A stretch of 33,733 nt of DNA from Salinivirgaceae bacterium (GTDB lineage Bacteria > Bacteroidota > Bacteroidia > Bacteroidales > SZUA-534), in contig JAFYYJ010000097.1 in assembly GCA_017557605.1 (NCBI GenBank), positions 1-33,733 on the forward strand, given 5' to 3'. Below the pieces are notes generated by a model. That model was not told where the DNA came from. It worked only from the letters and a program-made list of their open reading frames with translations, and did not search any database. Shown one piece after another: positions 1 through 8,173 of this stretch (positions are counted from its first letter, which is position 1; each line of letters opens with the position of its first letter). The position numbers and the translations under genes were made by a program.

Positions 1-34
1 ACGTCTTGTTATATTGGAATTTAATGGCCATTGC

Positions 35-1360
35 TTACTTGTTTTCTTTCCAATACTTCTCTATCAGTTTGTCTTTCAGACCAGTTTCGGCTTTTGTAAA
101 GTATTTTCCAAACAATTCCCAGGCGGTGTCGAGCATCTCGTCAATCGAAATGTTGACATCAATTGCCAGCAACCGCGTTGCGTACTCTTTGGCGTAGTTC
201 AGGCAGCGCACGTCGTAGTCGTTCAGGTCGAAACCGTTCTCGAGTTTGGTTTTGGCGTTGGCCGCATCGGCGTAGAGTCGCACCGAAGTGTTCATTACGG
301 CGCTGTGGTCCTCGCGAGTTACCTTGTTCTGCACCAACTGTTTGAGTCGCGAAAGCGAACGGAACGGGTCCACAATCACCTTGCCCGAATCGGGGTCGGA
401 ACGCAAAAACAACTGACCTTCAGTAATATAACCGGTGTTATCGGGAATTGCGTGGGTAATGTCGCCGTCGTTCAAAGTGGTGACGGCAATAATGGTGATT
501 GAGCCTCCGGCCGGCAACTGCACAGCCTTCTCGTAGATTTTCGCCAAATCGGAATAGAGCGAGCCCGGCATTGAGTCCTTCGACGGAATTTGGTCCATAC
601 GGTTGCTCACAATGCTCAAAGCGTCGGCGTAAAGCGTCATATCTGTCAGAAGCACAAGCACTTTCTCATTCTTGTCGACAGCAAAATACTCCGCGGCCGT
701 GAGCGCCATATCGGGAATCAGAAGCCGCTCAACAGGCGGTTGGTCGGTGGTGTTCACAAAACTGATAATCTTGTGAAGGGCACCGGCGCGCTCAAATTCG
801 TTCTTGAAAAACAGATAGTCGTCGTTGGTCAGGCCCATACCGCCAAGGATAATCTTATCGACGTCGGCACGCAGAGCCACCATACTCATAACCTGATTGT
901 AAGGTTGGTCGGGGTCGGCAAAGAACGGAATCTTCTGCCCCGAAACGAGCGTGTTGTTCAGGTCGATGCCGGCAATGCCCGTGGGGATGAGTTGCGACGG
1001 CTGACGGCGCTTGTACGGGTTCACCGACGGGCCGCCAATCTGCCTTTTCTCGCCCTCAACAGCCGGACCGCCGTCAATCGGCTCGCCGTAAGCGTTGAAG
1101 AATCGTCCGGCAAGGTCGTCGCTCACGTTGAGTGCGGGCGGCTCGCCCCAGAAGGTTACTTCGGCGTTGGTTGGGATGTCCTCCGTGCCGCCAAACACTT
1201 GCAGCGTCACGCTGCGCCCCTTGATTTTCACAACCTGCGCCAGTCGTCCGGCCACCAGCGCCAGTTCGTCGGTCGAAATGCCGTCGGCCTCAAGCGTCAC
1301 AGTGGCTTTGGTAATGGCCGTCAGGTGCGTATATATGCGTTGGAATGCTTTCTCACTCAT
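35..1360 (-). CDS. ntpB: V-type ATP synthase subunit B
   Basis: Regulatory nucleotide-binding subunit of the V1/A1 head of a V/A-type ATPase, which alternates with subunit A in the hexamer. The 441-residue product has the family's usual length. It has the expected beta-barrel N-terminus and a RecA-like core, but in place of a Walker A loop it reads GQKIPFF, as expected for the non-catalytic subunit. The conserved segment SNRMDQIPSKDSMPGSLYSDLA near residues 250-270 is typical of B subunits. Its start overlaps the end of ntpA by 8 nt (1353-1360), indicating translational coupling. The operon runs leftward; subunits D, I and K would be expected beyond position 1. Identification is secure; whether the enzyme pumps or synthesises, and with H+ or Na+, cannot be told from this subunit. 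Confidence 0.96.
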   Translation of the reverse strand: MSEKAFQRIYTHLTAITKATVTLEADGISTDELALVAGRLAQVVKIKGRSVTLQVFGGTEDIPTNAEVTFWGEPPALNVSDDLAGRFFNAYGEPIDGGPAVEGEKRQIGGPSVNPYKRRQPSQLIPTGIAGIDLNNTLVSGQKIPFFADPDQPYNQVMSMVALRADVDKIILGGMGLTNDDYLFFKNEFERAGALHKIISFVNTTDQPPVERLLIPDMALTAAEYFAVDKNEKVLVLLTDMTLYADALSIVSNRMDQIPSKDSMPGSLYSDLAKIYEKAVQLPAGGSITIIAVTTLNDGDITHAIPDNTGYITEGQLFLRSDPDSGKVIVDPFRSLSRLKQLVQNKVTREDHSAVMNTSVRLYADAANAKTKLENGFDLNDYDVRCLNYAKEYATRLLAIDVNISIDEMLDTAWELFGKYFTKAETGLKDKLIEKYWKENK

Positions 1361-3101
1361 AACTTAACTCCTTCCTTAACTGCTCATAATATTTGTTGAA
1401 CTGCTCCGATTTGAACTCCGAATAGTTCATTTGCCGGCAGATATTGATAAGTTCCTTAAAGTATGTGTTGCACTGCTCAAAGTTGTCGAATTTGAACTGA
1501 CGGTCGCAGATTTCGAGAATCAGATTGAGCATAAACTGCTGACGCTCAATGGGTGTCGAACTATCGATGTCGTCGAACGCGTCCTGCTGAAGAATGACAA
1601 AATCCACCAACTCCGATTTCCAGTACTGCTCGTGGTACGAGATTGGCACGCCGTCGTCGCCCAAGATGTTAATCTGCTCGAAAGCGTCCTTTCCGCGGCG
1701 GATTATATATTTGGTTTTCACCACTTTGTCAACCCAACCCTTTTCGATTTTATTATCGAGATACTCAACAATTTCGGGGTATTCGAGATATTTCGAGTAT
1801 GAATCGACGGGGTCCACAGCCGGATAGCGCTTCTTGTCGGCGCGGTTCTGCGACAGGCCGTAGAAACAGCGTGCGGCCTTTTTTGTCGATTCGGTCACAG
1901 GCTCCTTCAGGTTTCCGCCCGCGGGCGATACCGTCCCGATGAAAGTGATTGAGCCGGTTGCGCCGTTGTTGAGCCGCACAAATCCGGCACGGGCGTAGAA
2001 ACTCGATATCACCGACGACAAATCGACCGGGAAGCCGTCCTGTCCGGGAAGTTCCTCCAAACGGTTGCTCATTTCGCGCAAAGCCTGCGCCCAGCGCGAA
2101 GTTGAGTCGGCCAGCAACAGCACCTTCATACCCATTGCGCGGTAATACTCGCCCAGCGTCATAGCCGTGTAAACCGACGCCTCGCGTGCCGCAACGGGCA
2201 TATTCGACGTGTTGCAGATGATTATTGTGCGCTCCATAAGCGAGCGGCCCGTGTGCTTGTCTTTCAGTTCGGGGAATTCGGTGAAAATCTCCACCACCTC
2301 GTTGGCGCGCTCGCCGCAAGCCGCCATAATGATGACGTCGGCGTCGGCCTGTTCGGCCAGTGCGTGCTGAAGCACCGTTTTTCCGCAGCCGAACGGTCCG
2401 GGAATAAAGCCCGTGCCGCCTTCGGCAATCGGGTTCAGCGTGTCGATGCAGCGGACGCCCGTCTCCATAATCTTGAACGGACGCGGTTTGTCGGCATAAC
2501 TGCCAATGGCCACCTTCACAGGCCACCGCTGAACCATTGTCACCTCAACGTCGTCGCCGTCGGCATTGGTGAGAACGGCAACGGTGTCGGTTATCTTATA
2601 ATCGCCCGCTTTCGCGATAGTTTTCACGGTATATGTGCCCTCAAAGGCGAACGGCACCATAATCTTGTGCGGCAGCCAGCCTTCCTGCACCTCGCCGAGC
2701 CAGTCGGCGGCCACAACCTGCTGACCGACTTCGGCCAACGGTTTGAAACTCCACAACTTATCGGTGTCGAGCGCGGACGTGTACTCGCCACGCTTCAGGA
2801 ACACACCCGTCATTGTCGACAGATTGTTCTGCAGGCCATCGAAATTGCTCGACAGAAGGCCCGGACCCAGAGTGGCCTCAAGCATATAACCCTGAAATTC
2901 AACCTTGTCGCCCGCTTTCAGGCCGCGCGTGCTCTCGTAAACCTGCACCGACGCCGTGTTGCCGCCAACCTTGATGACTTCGGCCATAAGCCGCGTGCCG
3001 TTCAGGTCGATGAAACAGATTTCGTTTTGAGCCACAGGCCCGTCAACCTCAACTGTCACCAGGTTTGAGATGATTCCCGTAACTTTTCCTGTTGTTTTCA
3101 T
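1353..3101 (-). CDS. ntpA: V-type ATP synthase subunit A (catalytic)
   Basis: Catalytic subunit of the V/A-type ATPase, hydrolysing or making ATP at the A/B interface. The product is 582 residues, normal for the family. The Walker A loop GPFGCGKT lies at residues 235-242, followed by the DSTSRWAQALRE catalytic block and the ELPGQDGFP segment. The extra 'bulge' domain that separates V/A-type A subunits from F-type beta is present between about residues 115 and 190. The gene lies between DUF2764 (35 nt upstream) and ntpB (8-nt overlap), so it is part of one transcript. The ATG start at 3101 begins with the conserved MKTTGKVTGI barrel strand, so no other start is needed. Confidence 0.97.
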   Translation of the reverse strand: MKTTGKVTGIISNLVTVEVDGPVAQNEICFIDLNGTRLMAEVIKVGGNTASVQVYESTRGLKAGDKVEFQGYMLEATLGPGLLSSNFDGLQNNLSTMTGVFLKRGEYTSALDTDKLWSFKPLAEVGQQVVAADWLGEVQEGWLPHKIMVPFAFEGTYTVKTIAKAGDYKITDTVAVLTNADGDDVEVTMVQRWPVKVAIGSYADKPRPFKIMETGVRCIDTLNPIAEGGTGFIPGPFGCGKTVLQHALAEQADADVIIMAACGERANEVVEIFTEFPELKDKHTGRSLMERTIIICNTSNMPVAAREASVYTAMTLGEYYRAMGMKVLLLADSTSRWAQALREMSNRLEELPGQDGFPVDLSSVISSFYARAGFVRLNNGATGSITFIGTVSPAGGNLKEPVTESTKKAARCFYGLSQNRADKKRYPAVDPVDSYSKYLEYPEIVEYLDNKIEKGWVDKVVKTKYIIRRGKDAFEQINILGDDGVPISYHEQYWKSELVDFVILQQDAFDDIDSSTPIERQQFMLNLILEICDRQFKFDNFEQCNTYFKELINICRQMNYSEFKSEQFNKYYEQLRKELSYE

Positions 3102-3136
3102 TATCTTATTATTTCTTGTTTTTCAAATATTTGCGG

Positions 3137-3724
3137 TCAAGCCGATATGCCTTTGAACGTGCCTCTCACCTCGCCGAGCAACTGACGGAACATTGCCTCG
3201 CCAGCCTGACGGTCGAGCCGTGCCCAGCGATGCACAATGTGCGCCTTGACCAGAAAGGCCAGAATGGCGTTCATATTGAAATAGTCGAGCCGGGCGATGT
3301 CGTCGGCCTTCTGCCACTTCAGCATATCGAGTTGCTGCTCGCGCTGCAGAAAATCGGTGTTGGCCAGAATCTCCTGCACCCGCCGCTCGTCGTCGAAATC
3401 GGCGTCAGCCACCGGCACCGTGTACTTCGATGCGTCGGCGTTCAACTGCTGCGCCACAAATTCGGCTTTCAGGTTCCGCAGACGGGCGTCGAAATCGAAA
3501 TACTGACTGATGAAACGGTTCCGGCACTGCGCCGCGCGACCGTAGAAATCAGCATTCAGCCGCTCCTCGTCGAACCCTTCCTCGAACAACTCCACAAGCC
3601 GCTTGTCCTGCTCCGACAGCAACTCAACAACCGCCCCCTGCACGTCGGCATAGGCGAATTGCGAACTGCCGAAACTGATTGCCAAATCGGGCAAACCGGC
3701 CACTATGTAAATGTAGTTGTCCAT
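3137..3724 (-). CDS. DUF2764 family protein, V-ATPase operon
   Basis: A 195-residue soluble protein beginning MDNYIYIVAGLPDL, which I recognise as the DUF2764 family found inside Bacteroidota V-type ATPase operons. It is mostly charged and helical, with no signal peptide, membrane helix or nucleotide-binding motif. Its start codon abuts the stop of ntpE (ATG at 3722-3724, stop at 3725-3727), and ntpA follows 35 nt later. That position matches where other bacterial V/A operons carry subunit C (and F). The N-terminal YIxxGLP-type start and all-helical composition would suit a C-like (Vma6/NtpC) stalk subunit. That role is inference from context; no experimental role is known to me. Confidence 0.85.
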   Translation of the reverse strand: MDNYIYIVAGLPDLAISFGSSQFAYADVQGAVVELLSEQDKRLVELFEEGFDEERLNADFYGRAAQCRNRFISQYFDFDARLRNLKAEFVAQQLNADASKYTVPVADADFDDERRVQEILANTDFLQREQQLDMLKWQKADDIARLDYFNMNAILAFLVKAHIVHRWARLDRQAGEAMFRQLLGEVRGTFKGISA

Positions 3725-4336
3725 TTAGCCGAAGAGAATTTTTTTCGCCGCCGGACGCAGGTAAGAACTTATGAGTCTGATAAATTCGTCGTCGGTGAAT
3801 TGCAACAGATAGCCGCTGCCTTTCGGCGATATTTTGAAGCCGGCGTTCAGTTTTTTCGAGTAACTGACCTCGATTCCGGCATTCAACTGACGGCTGACCT
3901 CGCCTTTCAGGAACGGCTCCACCGACGATTTAACAGCCTCCGGCAGAATCAGTTCCAAATCAGTTGCCGCCGAATTGCCGGGGTTGAACGCCGCAACAAC
4001 GGTCTTTATCATTTCTTTCAGGAACTCGTCGGCCGAGAGCGCGCCCTTCACCGATTTCTCAACAGCCTGTGCCAGAATCAGTTGCTCCACCTCGTGACGA
4101 ACGGCGGCAATGCTCTGCGCGCCTGCCATTCGGATGTCGGCTTCGGTTTTTGTTTTGAGTTCGTCGGCCTTCTTGTTGGCTTCGGCAATTATGCGCTCTG
4201 CCTCTGCTTTCGCCTGACTCACAATCTGTTCGGCTTCCGCTTTGGCATTCTTCAGCACTTCCTCGCCTTCCTGTTTACCCTTCGACAGACCTTCGGCATA
4301 AAGCCTGTCTGTCAATTCTTGCAGTTTGTTTTGCAT
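3725..4336 (-). CDS. ntpE: V-type ATP synthase subunit E
   Basis: Peripheral-stalk subunit linking the V1 head to the membrane sector. The chosen ATG at 4336 gives 203 residues starting MQNKLQELTDRLYAEGLSKG, the usual start and length for subunit E. The first 90 residues are a long alanine/glutamate/lysine-rich coiled coil (AKAEAEQIVSQAKAEAERII), and the C-terminal half is the globular domain that binds the head. The frame stays open upstream to 4567, but that extension would overlap the neighbouring GNAT gene and cross the operon's promoter at 4394-4424, so I reject it. First gene of the operon; it ends exactly where DUF2764 begins. Confidence 0.92.
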   Translation of the reverse strand: MQNKLQELTDRLYAEGLSKGKQEGEEVLKNAKAEAEQIVSQAKAEAERIIAEANKKADELKTKTEADIRMAGAQSIAAVRHEVEQLILAQAVEKSVKGALSADEFLKEMIKTVVAAFNPGNSAATDLELILPEAVKSSVEPFLKGEVSRQLNAGIEVSYSKKLNAGFKISPKGSGYLLQFTDDEFIRLISSYLRPAAKKILFG

Positions 4337-4393
4337 ATATGTTTGTTTATCAATAATCTGAACAATGTGCCGAGTGATTACTGACACTGTTGG

Positions 4394-4424
4394 TAAACAT
4401 ACATAAAAAACGCAAACGAACAAC
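4394..4424 (-). promoter_or_regulatory. Promoter of V-ATPase operon
   Basis: Read on the minus strand: a TTG (-33) at 4423-4421, a spacer of exactly 19 nt, then TATGTTTA (7 of 8 bases of TAnnTTTG) at 4401-4394. This fits the Bacteroidota primary-sigma promoter. Transcription would start near 4387, about 50 nt before the ntpE ATG. Assigned by eye. Confidence 0.55.
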
Positions 4425-4490
4425 GTAAACCTATACCGAAATCGGAAAAGTTTAGTTGAAAAATCGGCAGGGTTGCTGTTATGAAGATTT

Positions 4491-4964
4491 TCAGAAACGA
4501 AGTTCCATAAGAGTGGTGTTCTGCCACTTGCCAAAGCGGTCGATTGCGACACGCTCGCGGTAGCCAATCTCTCGGAATCCGCATTTCTTATGAAGCGCGA
4601 TACTTGCTGTGTTTAAGGAAATTATGGCGGAATAAATGCTCCAGTAACCGGCTTTGGGCGCTTCCTCAATAAGCTTTTTAACCAGTTGTGTGCCAATGCC
4701 CTTGCCCTGGTATTCAGAATCGACATAGACGCTCATCTCAACGCATCCCTTGTACACGCACCGCGATGATGTAGGGCTGACGGCAATCCAACCTACCACA
4801 CGGCCGCCTTCCTCATACACGAAACGGCAGTTTTTAGTATGTCCGGCATCCCAATTCTCGTAGTCAGGGCATTTGGTGTTGAAAGTAGATATTCCACTCT
4901 CGATACCCTGAAGGTATATCTCTGACACTCGGCTCCAATCGACCGATTGCATCTCTCTTATCAT
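4491..4964 (-). CDS. GNAT family N-acetyltransferase
   Basis: A 157-residue acetyl-CoA-dependent acyltransferase of the GNAT fold, closest in pattern to the phosphinothricin/methionine-sulfoximine acetyltransferase group (MIREMQSVDWSRVSEIY start; GISTF near residue 25; VGWIAVSP near 57-64). The acetyl-CoA pyrophosphate loop QGKGIGT is at residues 86-92, and the C-terminal SIALHKKCGFREIGYR block is intact. It is cytosolic, with no signal peptide. The true substrate is unknown; an amino-acid analogue or other small amine is likely from the family. It lies 154 nt upstream of ntpE and 48 nt downstream of the CAP gene, so co-transcription with the latter is possible. Confidence 0.88.
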   Translation of the reverse strand: MIREMQSVDWSRVSEIYLQGIESGISTFNTKCPDYENWDAGHTKNCRFVYEEGGRVVGWIAVSPTSSRCVYKGCVEMSVYVDSEYQGKGIGTQLVKKLIEEAPKAGYWSIYSAIISLNTASIALHKKCGFREIGYRERVAIDRFGKWQNTTLMELRF

Positions 4965-5012
4965 AAGGTTTGGTTATTTTTCTGACTGCATTACGGTTGC
5001 AATCAGGTTTGT

Positions 5013-5648
5013 TTAAAAATTGTGTTTGACTACCAAAAAGCACCAGTAAGTTCCGTACTTGCCGCCGTGCGCCACGCCAATTCCAATGTCGTAACAGTTG
5101 GCCCAGAAATTATCAATTCCGAGCAAATGGCGACGGTGTCCGGCACTCTCGTTGTCCACACCGCCGTCGTTAATAAGCTGGATGACAGTGGCCTTGCCAC
5201 TTGCATAACCAGCCGCAAGACTTTCGAAATTATTATTGCTCTTGCCACACCAGCTTTCGGGCAAGGTGTATCCGGCTTCGTTTATCTTGATGTTCATTCC
5301 GTAACCGTCAGGGTCGACGTGGCCGAAATAACCTCTTGCCACCATATCCTCAGCCTTAGCGTGAGCCACCTTTGCCAGTGTGTCATTCCACTTCAAGTCA
5401 TGAATCGAGGCAACTGCGCTCAAGTCAACACCTATTTCCTTGCTGTAAGCCGAAGGATTCTTACGGACCGCGTTCAGATACTCAAGAGCCGCGGCAAGTT
5501 CCTCCTCGTCAGATTTCACATCGCCGGTAACTTCATCCAACAAATTGTTGACCGACTCGTCATCGTCGTCGACTGTGCATGAAATGGCAAAAACCTGCGC
5601 CAGCGAAAACAGAAGACTCAAACTTAGTATTGAGAGTGTCTTTTTCAT
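5013..5648 (-). CDS. Secreted CAP/SCP-domain protein, probable lipoprotein
   Basis: An extracytoplasmic protein with one CAP (SCP/PR-1, YkwD-like) domain. The start at 5648 gives 211 residues beginning MKKTLSILSL. A longer in-frame start at 5714 only adds residues before a good signal peptide and was not used. The hydrophobic segment ends in FAISC (Cys24), a plausible Bacteroidota lipobox, followed by an acidic DDDDE stretch typical of exported lipoproteins. The CAP signature residues are visible: GYFGHVDPDG (His110), FESLAAG (Glu142), GHRRHLL (His171/His174) and a C-terminal YWCFLV strand. Bacterial CAP proteins are envelope or secreted proteins of mostly unknown function. Confidence 0.85.
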   Translation of the reverse strand: MKKTLSILSLSLLFSLAQVFAISCTVDDDDESVNNLLDEVTGDVKSDEEELAAALEYLNAVRKNPSAYSKEIGVDLSAVASIHDLKWNDTLAKVAHAKAEDMVARGYFGHVDPDGYGMNIKINEAGYTLPESWCGKSNNNFESLAAGYASGKATVIQLINDGGVDNESAGHRRHLLGIDNFWANCYDIGIGVAHGGKYGTYWCFLVVKHNF

Positions 5649-5847
5649 TTTTTTCTTTTTTTGATTTCGGCGGAAAGATAGTGAAACGCTAACAAAAACG
5701 AAACTTGATATCATAATAGGAATCCAACTTTTTCTTCATTCTCTGTTAACTTGTTGACTTAACGCATTATCGTATTTTTCTTTTCCTATGTCATCAGATT
5801 TGCCCGCTTTTTGCATTTATGTTTCCAGTTTTTCATGAACAACAACT

Positions 5848-6312
5848 ATGAAACGGATAATCGAAAACTTTGAACAGCTGAAAGCACTTGAAGGACAGCT
5901 GATTGGCGTGTCGGAATGGCAGCAGATAACGCAGGAACAGATAAACCAGTTTGCCGATGTTACGTTTGACCACCAGTGGATTCACACCGATGTTGAGCGC
6001 GCCCGCACCGAATCGCCGTTCCACAGCACTATCGCCCACGGCTATCTTACGGTGTCGCTGCTGCCTTACCATTGGGAGCAGCTTGTCGATGTTCGCAATC
6101 TTAAGATGCAGATAAACTATGGTATCGAAAAACTTAAGTTCGGACAGCCAGTTCTTACTGGCAGTTATGTGCGTGTATGCGCCACTCTGCAGTCGGCAAC
6201 CGACCTGCGTGGCGTTGTAAAGGCATGCATCGGCATAAAAATGGAAATCAAAGACAGCCCGAAACCGGCTCTCGACGGAACAATAGTGTTCGTTTATCAC
6301 TTCAATAAATAA
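5848..6312 (+). CDS. MaoC-like (R)-enoyl-CoA hydratase family protein
   Basis: A 154-residue single hot-dog-fold protein of the MaoC/NodN-like group, which hydrates trans-2-enoyl-CoA to (R)-3-hydroxyacyl-CoA. The catalytic motif of the family is visible at residues 37-48 as DVTFDHQWIHTD, with the Asp41-x4-His46 pair and following Asp. The downstream HGYLTVSLLP segment (His64-Gly65) matches the family's substrate-pocket helix. It stands alone, divergent from the CAP gene across a 199-nt gap with only imperfect promoter boxes (for example TATGTTTC at 5818). No fatty-acid or polyhydroxyalkanoate genes adjoin, so the in vivo substrate is open. Confidence 0.87.
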   Translation: MKRIIENFEQLKALEGQLIGVSEWQQITQEQINQFADVTFDHQWIHTDVERARTESPFHSTIAHGYLTVSLLPYHWEQLVDVRNLKMQINYGIEKLKFGQPVLTGSYVRVCATLQSATDLRGVVKACIGIKMEIKDSPKPALDGTIVFVYHFNK

Positions 6313-6327
6313 AATTGTTTATCGGTG

Positions 6328-6357
6328 TTGCACATAATAAAAAAATGCGAATATTTG
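6328..6357 (+). promoter_or_regulatory. Promoter of the small acidic protein gene
   Basis: TTG at 6328-6330, a 19-nt spacer, then AATATTTG at 6350-6357 (7 of 8 bases of TAnnTTTG). The predicted start of transcription near 6364 leaves about 55 nt of leader before the ATG at 6418. Confidence 0.5.
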
Positions 6358-6417
6358 ATGCCGTTAGCAAAGCACTGCTGACAAACGGATTTTTAACAGA
6401 TAAACAACACTATAAAC

Positions 6418-6753
6418 ATGAACAGTACTAACAAACCACGTGTTATCAAAGATTTTGATAAGATAAGTGAAGAGATGCGCGAGCAAGTCAAGCAAAAGTA
6501 CCCCGACGGGTTTAACGACTATCTGATTTCGTTCACCAACAAAGACGGAATGTTGTGCTGCGGTCTGCCTTTTGAAACCGAAGACCGTATGTATCTGCTT
6601 CGTATTAACAATGAAGACACCGGTAAAATTGACGATGACGACTTTTTCGACGACAACACCAAAGACGACGAATTTGGCGACAACATCGATTTCAACTCGC
6701 TCACCGAGGATGCCGAACCCGAAGACGAAGGAGCTCTGCCTGACAATTTTTAA
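6418..6753 (+). CDS. Small acidic conserved Bacteroidales protein
   Basis: A 111-residue cytosolic protein with a basic/mixed N-terminal half (VIKDFDKISEEMREQVKQKY, YLISFTNKDG, GLPFETEDRMYLLRI) and a strongly acidic tail (IDDDDFFDDN through to EDEG). I recognise this as a conserved Bacteroidales family; relatives are sometimes labelled 'DNA primase' in databases, but I see no primase motif here. The acidic tail could bind a basic partner or a protein delta factor-like target; that is speculation. It has its own promoter and is closed by a strong hairpin terminator, so it is monocistronic. Confidence 0.75.
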   Translation: MNSTNKPRVIKDFDKISEEMREQVKQKYPDGFNDYLISFTNKDGMLCCGLPFETEDRMYLLRINNEDTGKIDDDDFFDDNTKDDEFGDNIDFNSLTEDAEPEDEGALPDNF

Positions 6754-6774
6754 GCTTGATAACAATGAATAGAT

Positions 6775-6806
6775 AAAAAGGCTTCTGTTTTTCAGATGCC
6801 TTTTTT
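6775..6806 (+). terminator. Rho-independent terminator after the acidic protein gene
   Basis: Arms 6775-6787 and 6793-6805 pair over 13 positions with a single T-T mismatch around a TTTTT loop; the 3' arm ends in a T run. The A run on the 5' side could let it work on the other strand too. Confidence 0.8.
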
Positions 6807-6813
6807 ATTTTTG
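6806..6813 (+). promoter_or_regulatory. -7 box of the pfkA promoter
   Basis: TATTTTTG is a full match to TAnnTTTG and lies 25 nt before the pfkA ATG. It overlaps the last base of the preceding terminator. No clear -33 element is visible, because that position falls inside the hairpin. Confidence 0.45.
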
Positions 6814-6838
6814 TTGAACCGATAATAAAATTGATGAT

Positions 6839-8158
6839 ATGGAAAATAAAGATTTTATAGTCAAATCGTTGGGCAAAGGCAACGTGGAGTCTCCTTTGGT
6901 TCAGACTTTGGCGAAGACCGATTATGACTTCACCACCGACAACGACCGCATTCTGTACGACAACTCGCTCGACAATTTCAAAAAATGCGGCAAGAGCAAA
7001 AAGGAGCCGCTCTCACTTGAGAAGGCGGGTCCGCGCAAAAATCTTTTTTTTGAGCCGGCTAAAACCAAAGTGGGAATTGTGACCTGCGGCGGCCTCTGCC
7101 CGGGCTTGAACAACGTCATCCGCAGTCTTGTCAACCACCTCTACTACCGATACGATGTAAAGCGCATCATCGGCTTCAAGTATGGTTATGAAGGACTTGT
7201 GCCCAAATATAACCACGAGGTTGTGGAGCTGACACCGAAACTTGTCGACTACATCCACCAGTCGGGCGGCACCATTCTGGGTTCGTCGCGCGGCAATCAA
7301 GATGTAGGACAAATTGTTGATACTCTTGATATTATGAATATTAATATTCTGTTCTGCATTGGCGGTGACGGCACTCTGCGCGGTGCTCACGCCATTCATC
7401 AGGAGATTGAACGCCGAGGTCTGCGCATTTCGGTTGCAGGTATTCCAAAGACAATCGACAACGACATAAACTTCATCGAACGGTCGTTCGGTTTCGAGAC
7501 AGCTTTCTCGGTGGCCAACGATATCATCAATTCGGCTCACAATGAGGCCAAAGGCGCCTACAACGGTATCGCCCTGCTCAAACTTATGGGCCGCGATTCT
7601 GGCTTTATTGCCGCCAATGCCGCACTTTCGACCCAGGAGGTGAACTTTGTGCTTGTGCCTGAGATGAACTTCGAACTTTATGGCCCATACGGATTTTTAA
7701 AATGTCTGCGTAAGCGTCTCGAAGCCAAACAACATGCGCTTGTTGTGGTTGCCGAGGGTGCCGGTCAGAACTTCTTCGACATCAAAGAGCACGAGAAAGA
7801 CGCGTCGGGCAACATCAAGAAACAAGATATTGGTGTGTTCCTGCGCGACAAGATAATTGAGGAGTTCACGGCCAAGAAATTCCCATTCGCACTGCGCTAC
7901 ATCGACCCGAGCTACATCATCCGCAGCGCACCGGCCAACGCCAACGACAGTAAATTCTGCAACATTCTGGCGCAGAACGCCGTGCACGCCGCAATGGCTG
8001 GCAAAACCGACTTTGTGGTGGGCTACTGGAAGCACCAATTCACCATTGTGCCTATTCCGATTGCCGTAGCCGAGCGCAAGAAAATCAACCTCAACAGCGA
8101 TTTCTGGTGGAACGTTCTTGAGGCTACAGGCCAGCCACAGTCAATGGTGAATCCGTAG
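6839..8158 (+). CDS. pfkA: 6-phosphofructokinase, ATP-type by active-site residues
   Basis: Phosphorylates fructose 6-phosphate to fructose 1,6-bisphosphate in glycolysis. At 439 residues it is longer than the E. coli-type enzyme and carries an N-terminal extension of about 75 residues, as in the group II/'X' and trypanosomal-type PFKs. Visible motifs are GGLCPG (84-89), GGDGT (175-179), PKTIDND (203-209) and MGRDSG (250-255). Glycine at the second-last place of GGDGT predicts ATP as phosphoryl donor (PPi enzymes have Asp there), while Lys in PKTIDND is the residue shared with PPi enzymes. This mixed signature is that of the atypical ATP-dependent clade. tilS follows after 15 nt and is probably co-transcribed. 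Confidence 0.93.
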   Translation: MENKDFIVKSLGKGNVESPLVQTLAKTDYDFTTDNDRILYDNSLDNFKKCGKSKKEPLSLEKAGPRKNLFFEPAKTKVGIVTCGGLCPGLNNVIRSLVNHLYYRYDVKRIIGFKYGYEGLVPKYNHEVVELTPKLVDYIHQSGGTILGSSRGNQDVGQIVDTLDIMNINILFCIGGDGTLRGAHAIHQEIERRGLRISVAGIPKTIDNDINFIERSFGFETAFSVANDIINSAHNEAKGAYNGIALLKLMGRDSGFIAANAALSTQEVNFVLVPEMNFELYGPYGFLKCLRKRLEAKQHALVVVAEGAGQNFFDIKEHEKDASGNIKKQDIGVFLRDKIIEEFTAKKFPFALRYIDPSYIIRSAPANANDSKFCNILAQNAVHAAMAGKTDFVVGYWKHQFTIVPIPIAVAERKKINLNSDFWWNVLEATGQPQSMVNP

Positions 8159-8173
8159 AATTCGGTTTTTACA

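Noticed and set aside
3092..4384. 430-codon plus-strand open frame opposite the V-ATPase genes
   Set aside because: It lies wholly antisense to ntpE, DUF2764 and the start of ntpA, whose products are recognisable families; its translation has no family resemblance and arises from codon bias on the other strand. The same holds for the long frames at 590-1399 and 2253-3068.
4337..4567. N-terminal extension of subunit E
   Set aside because: It would overlap the GNAT gene, pass through the promoter at 4394-4424 and add residues unlike any subunit E.
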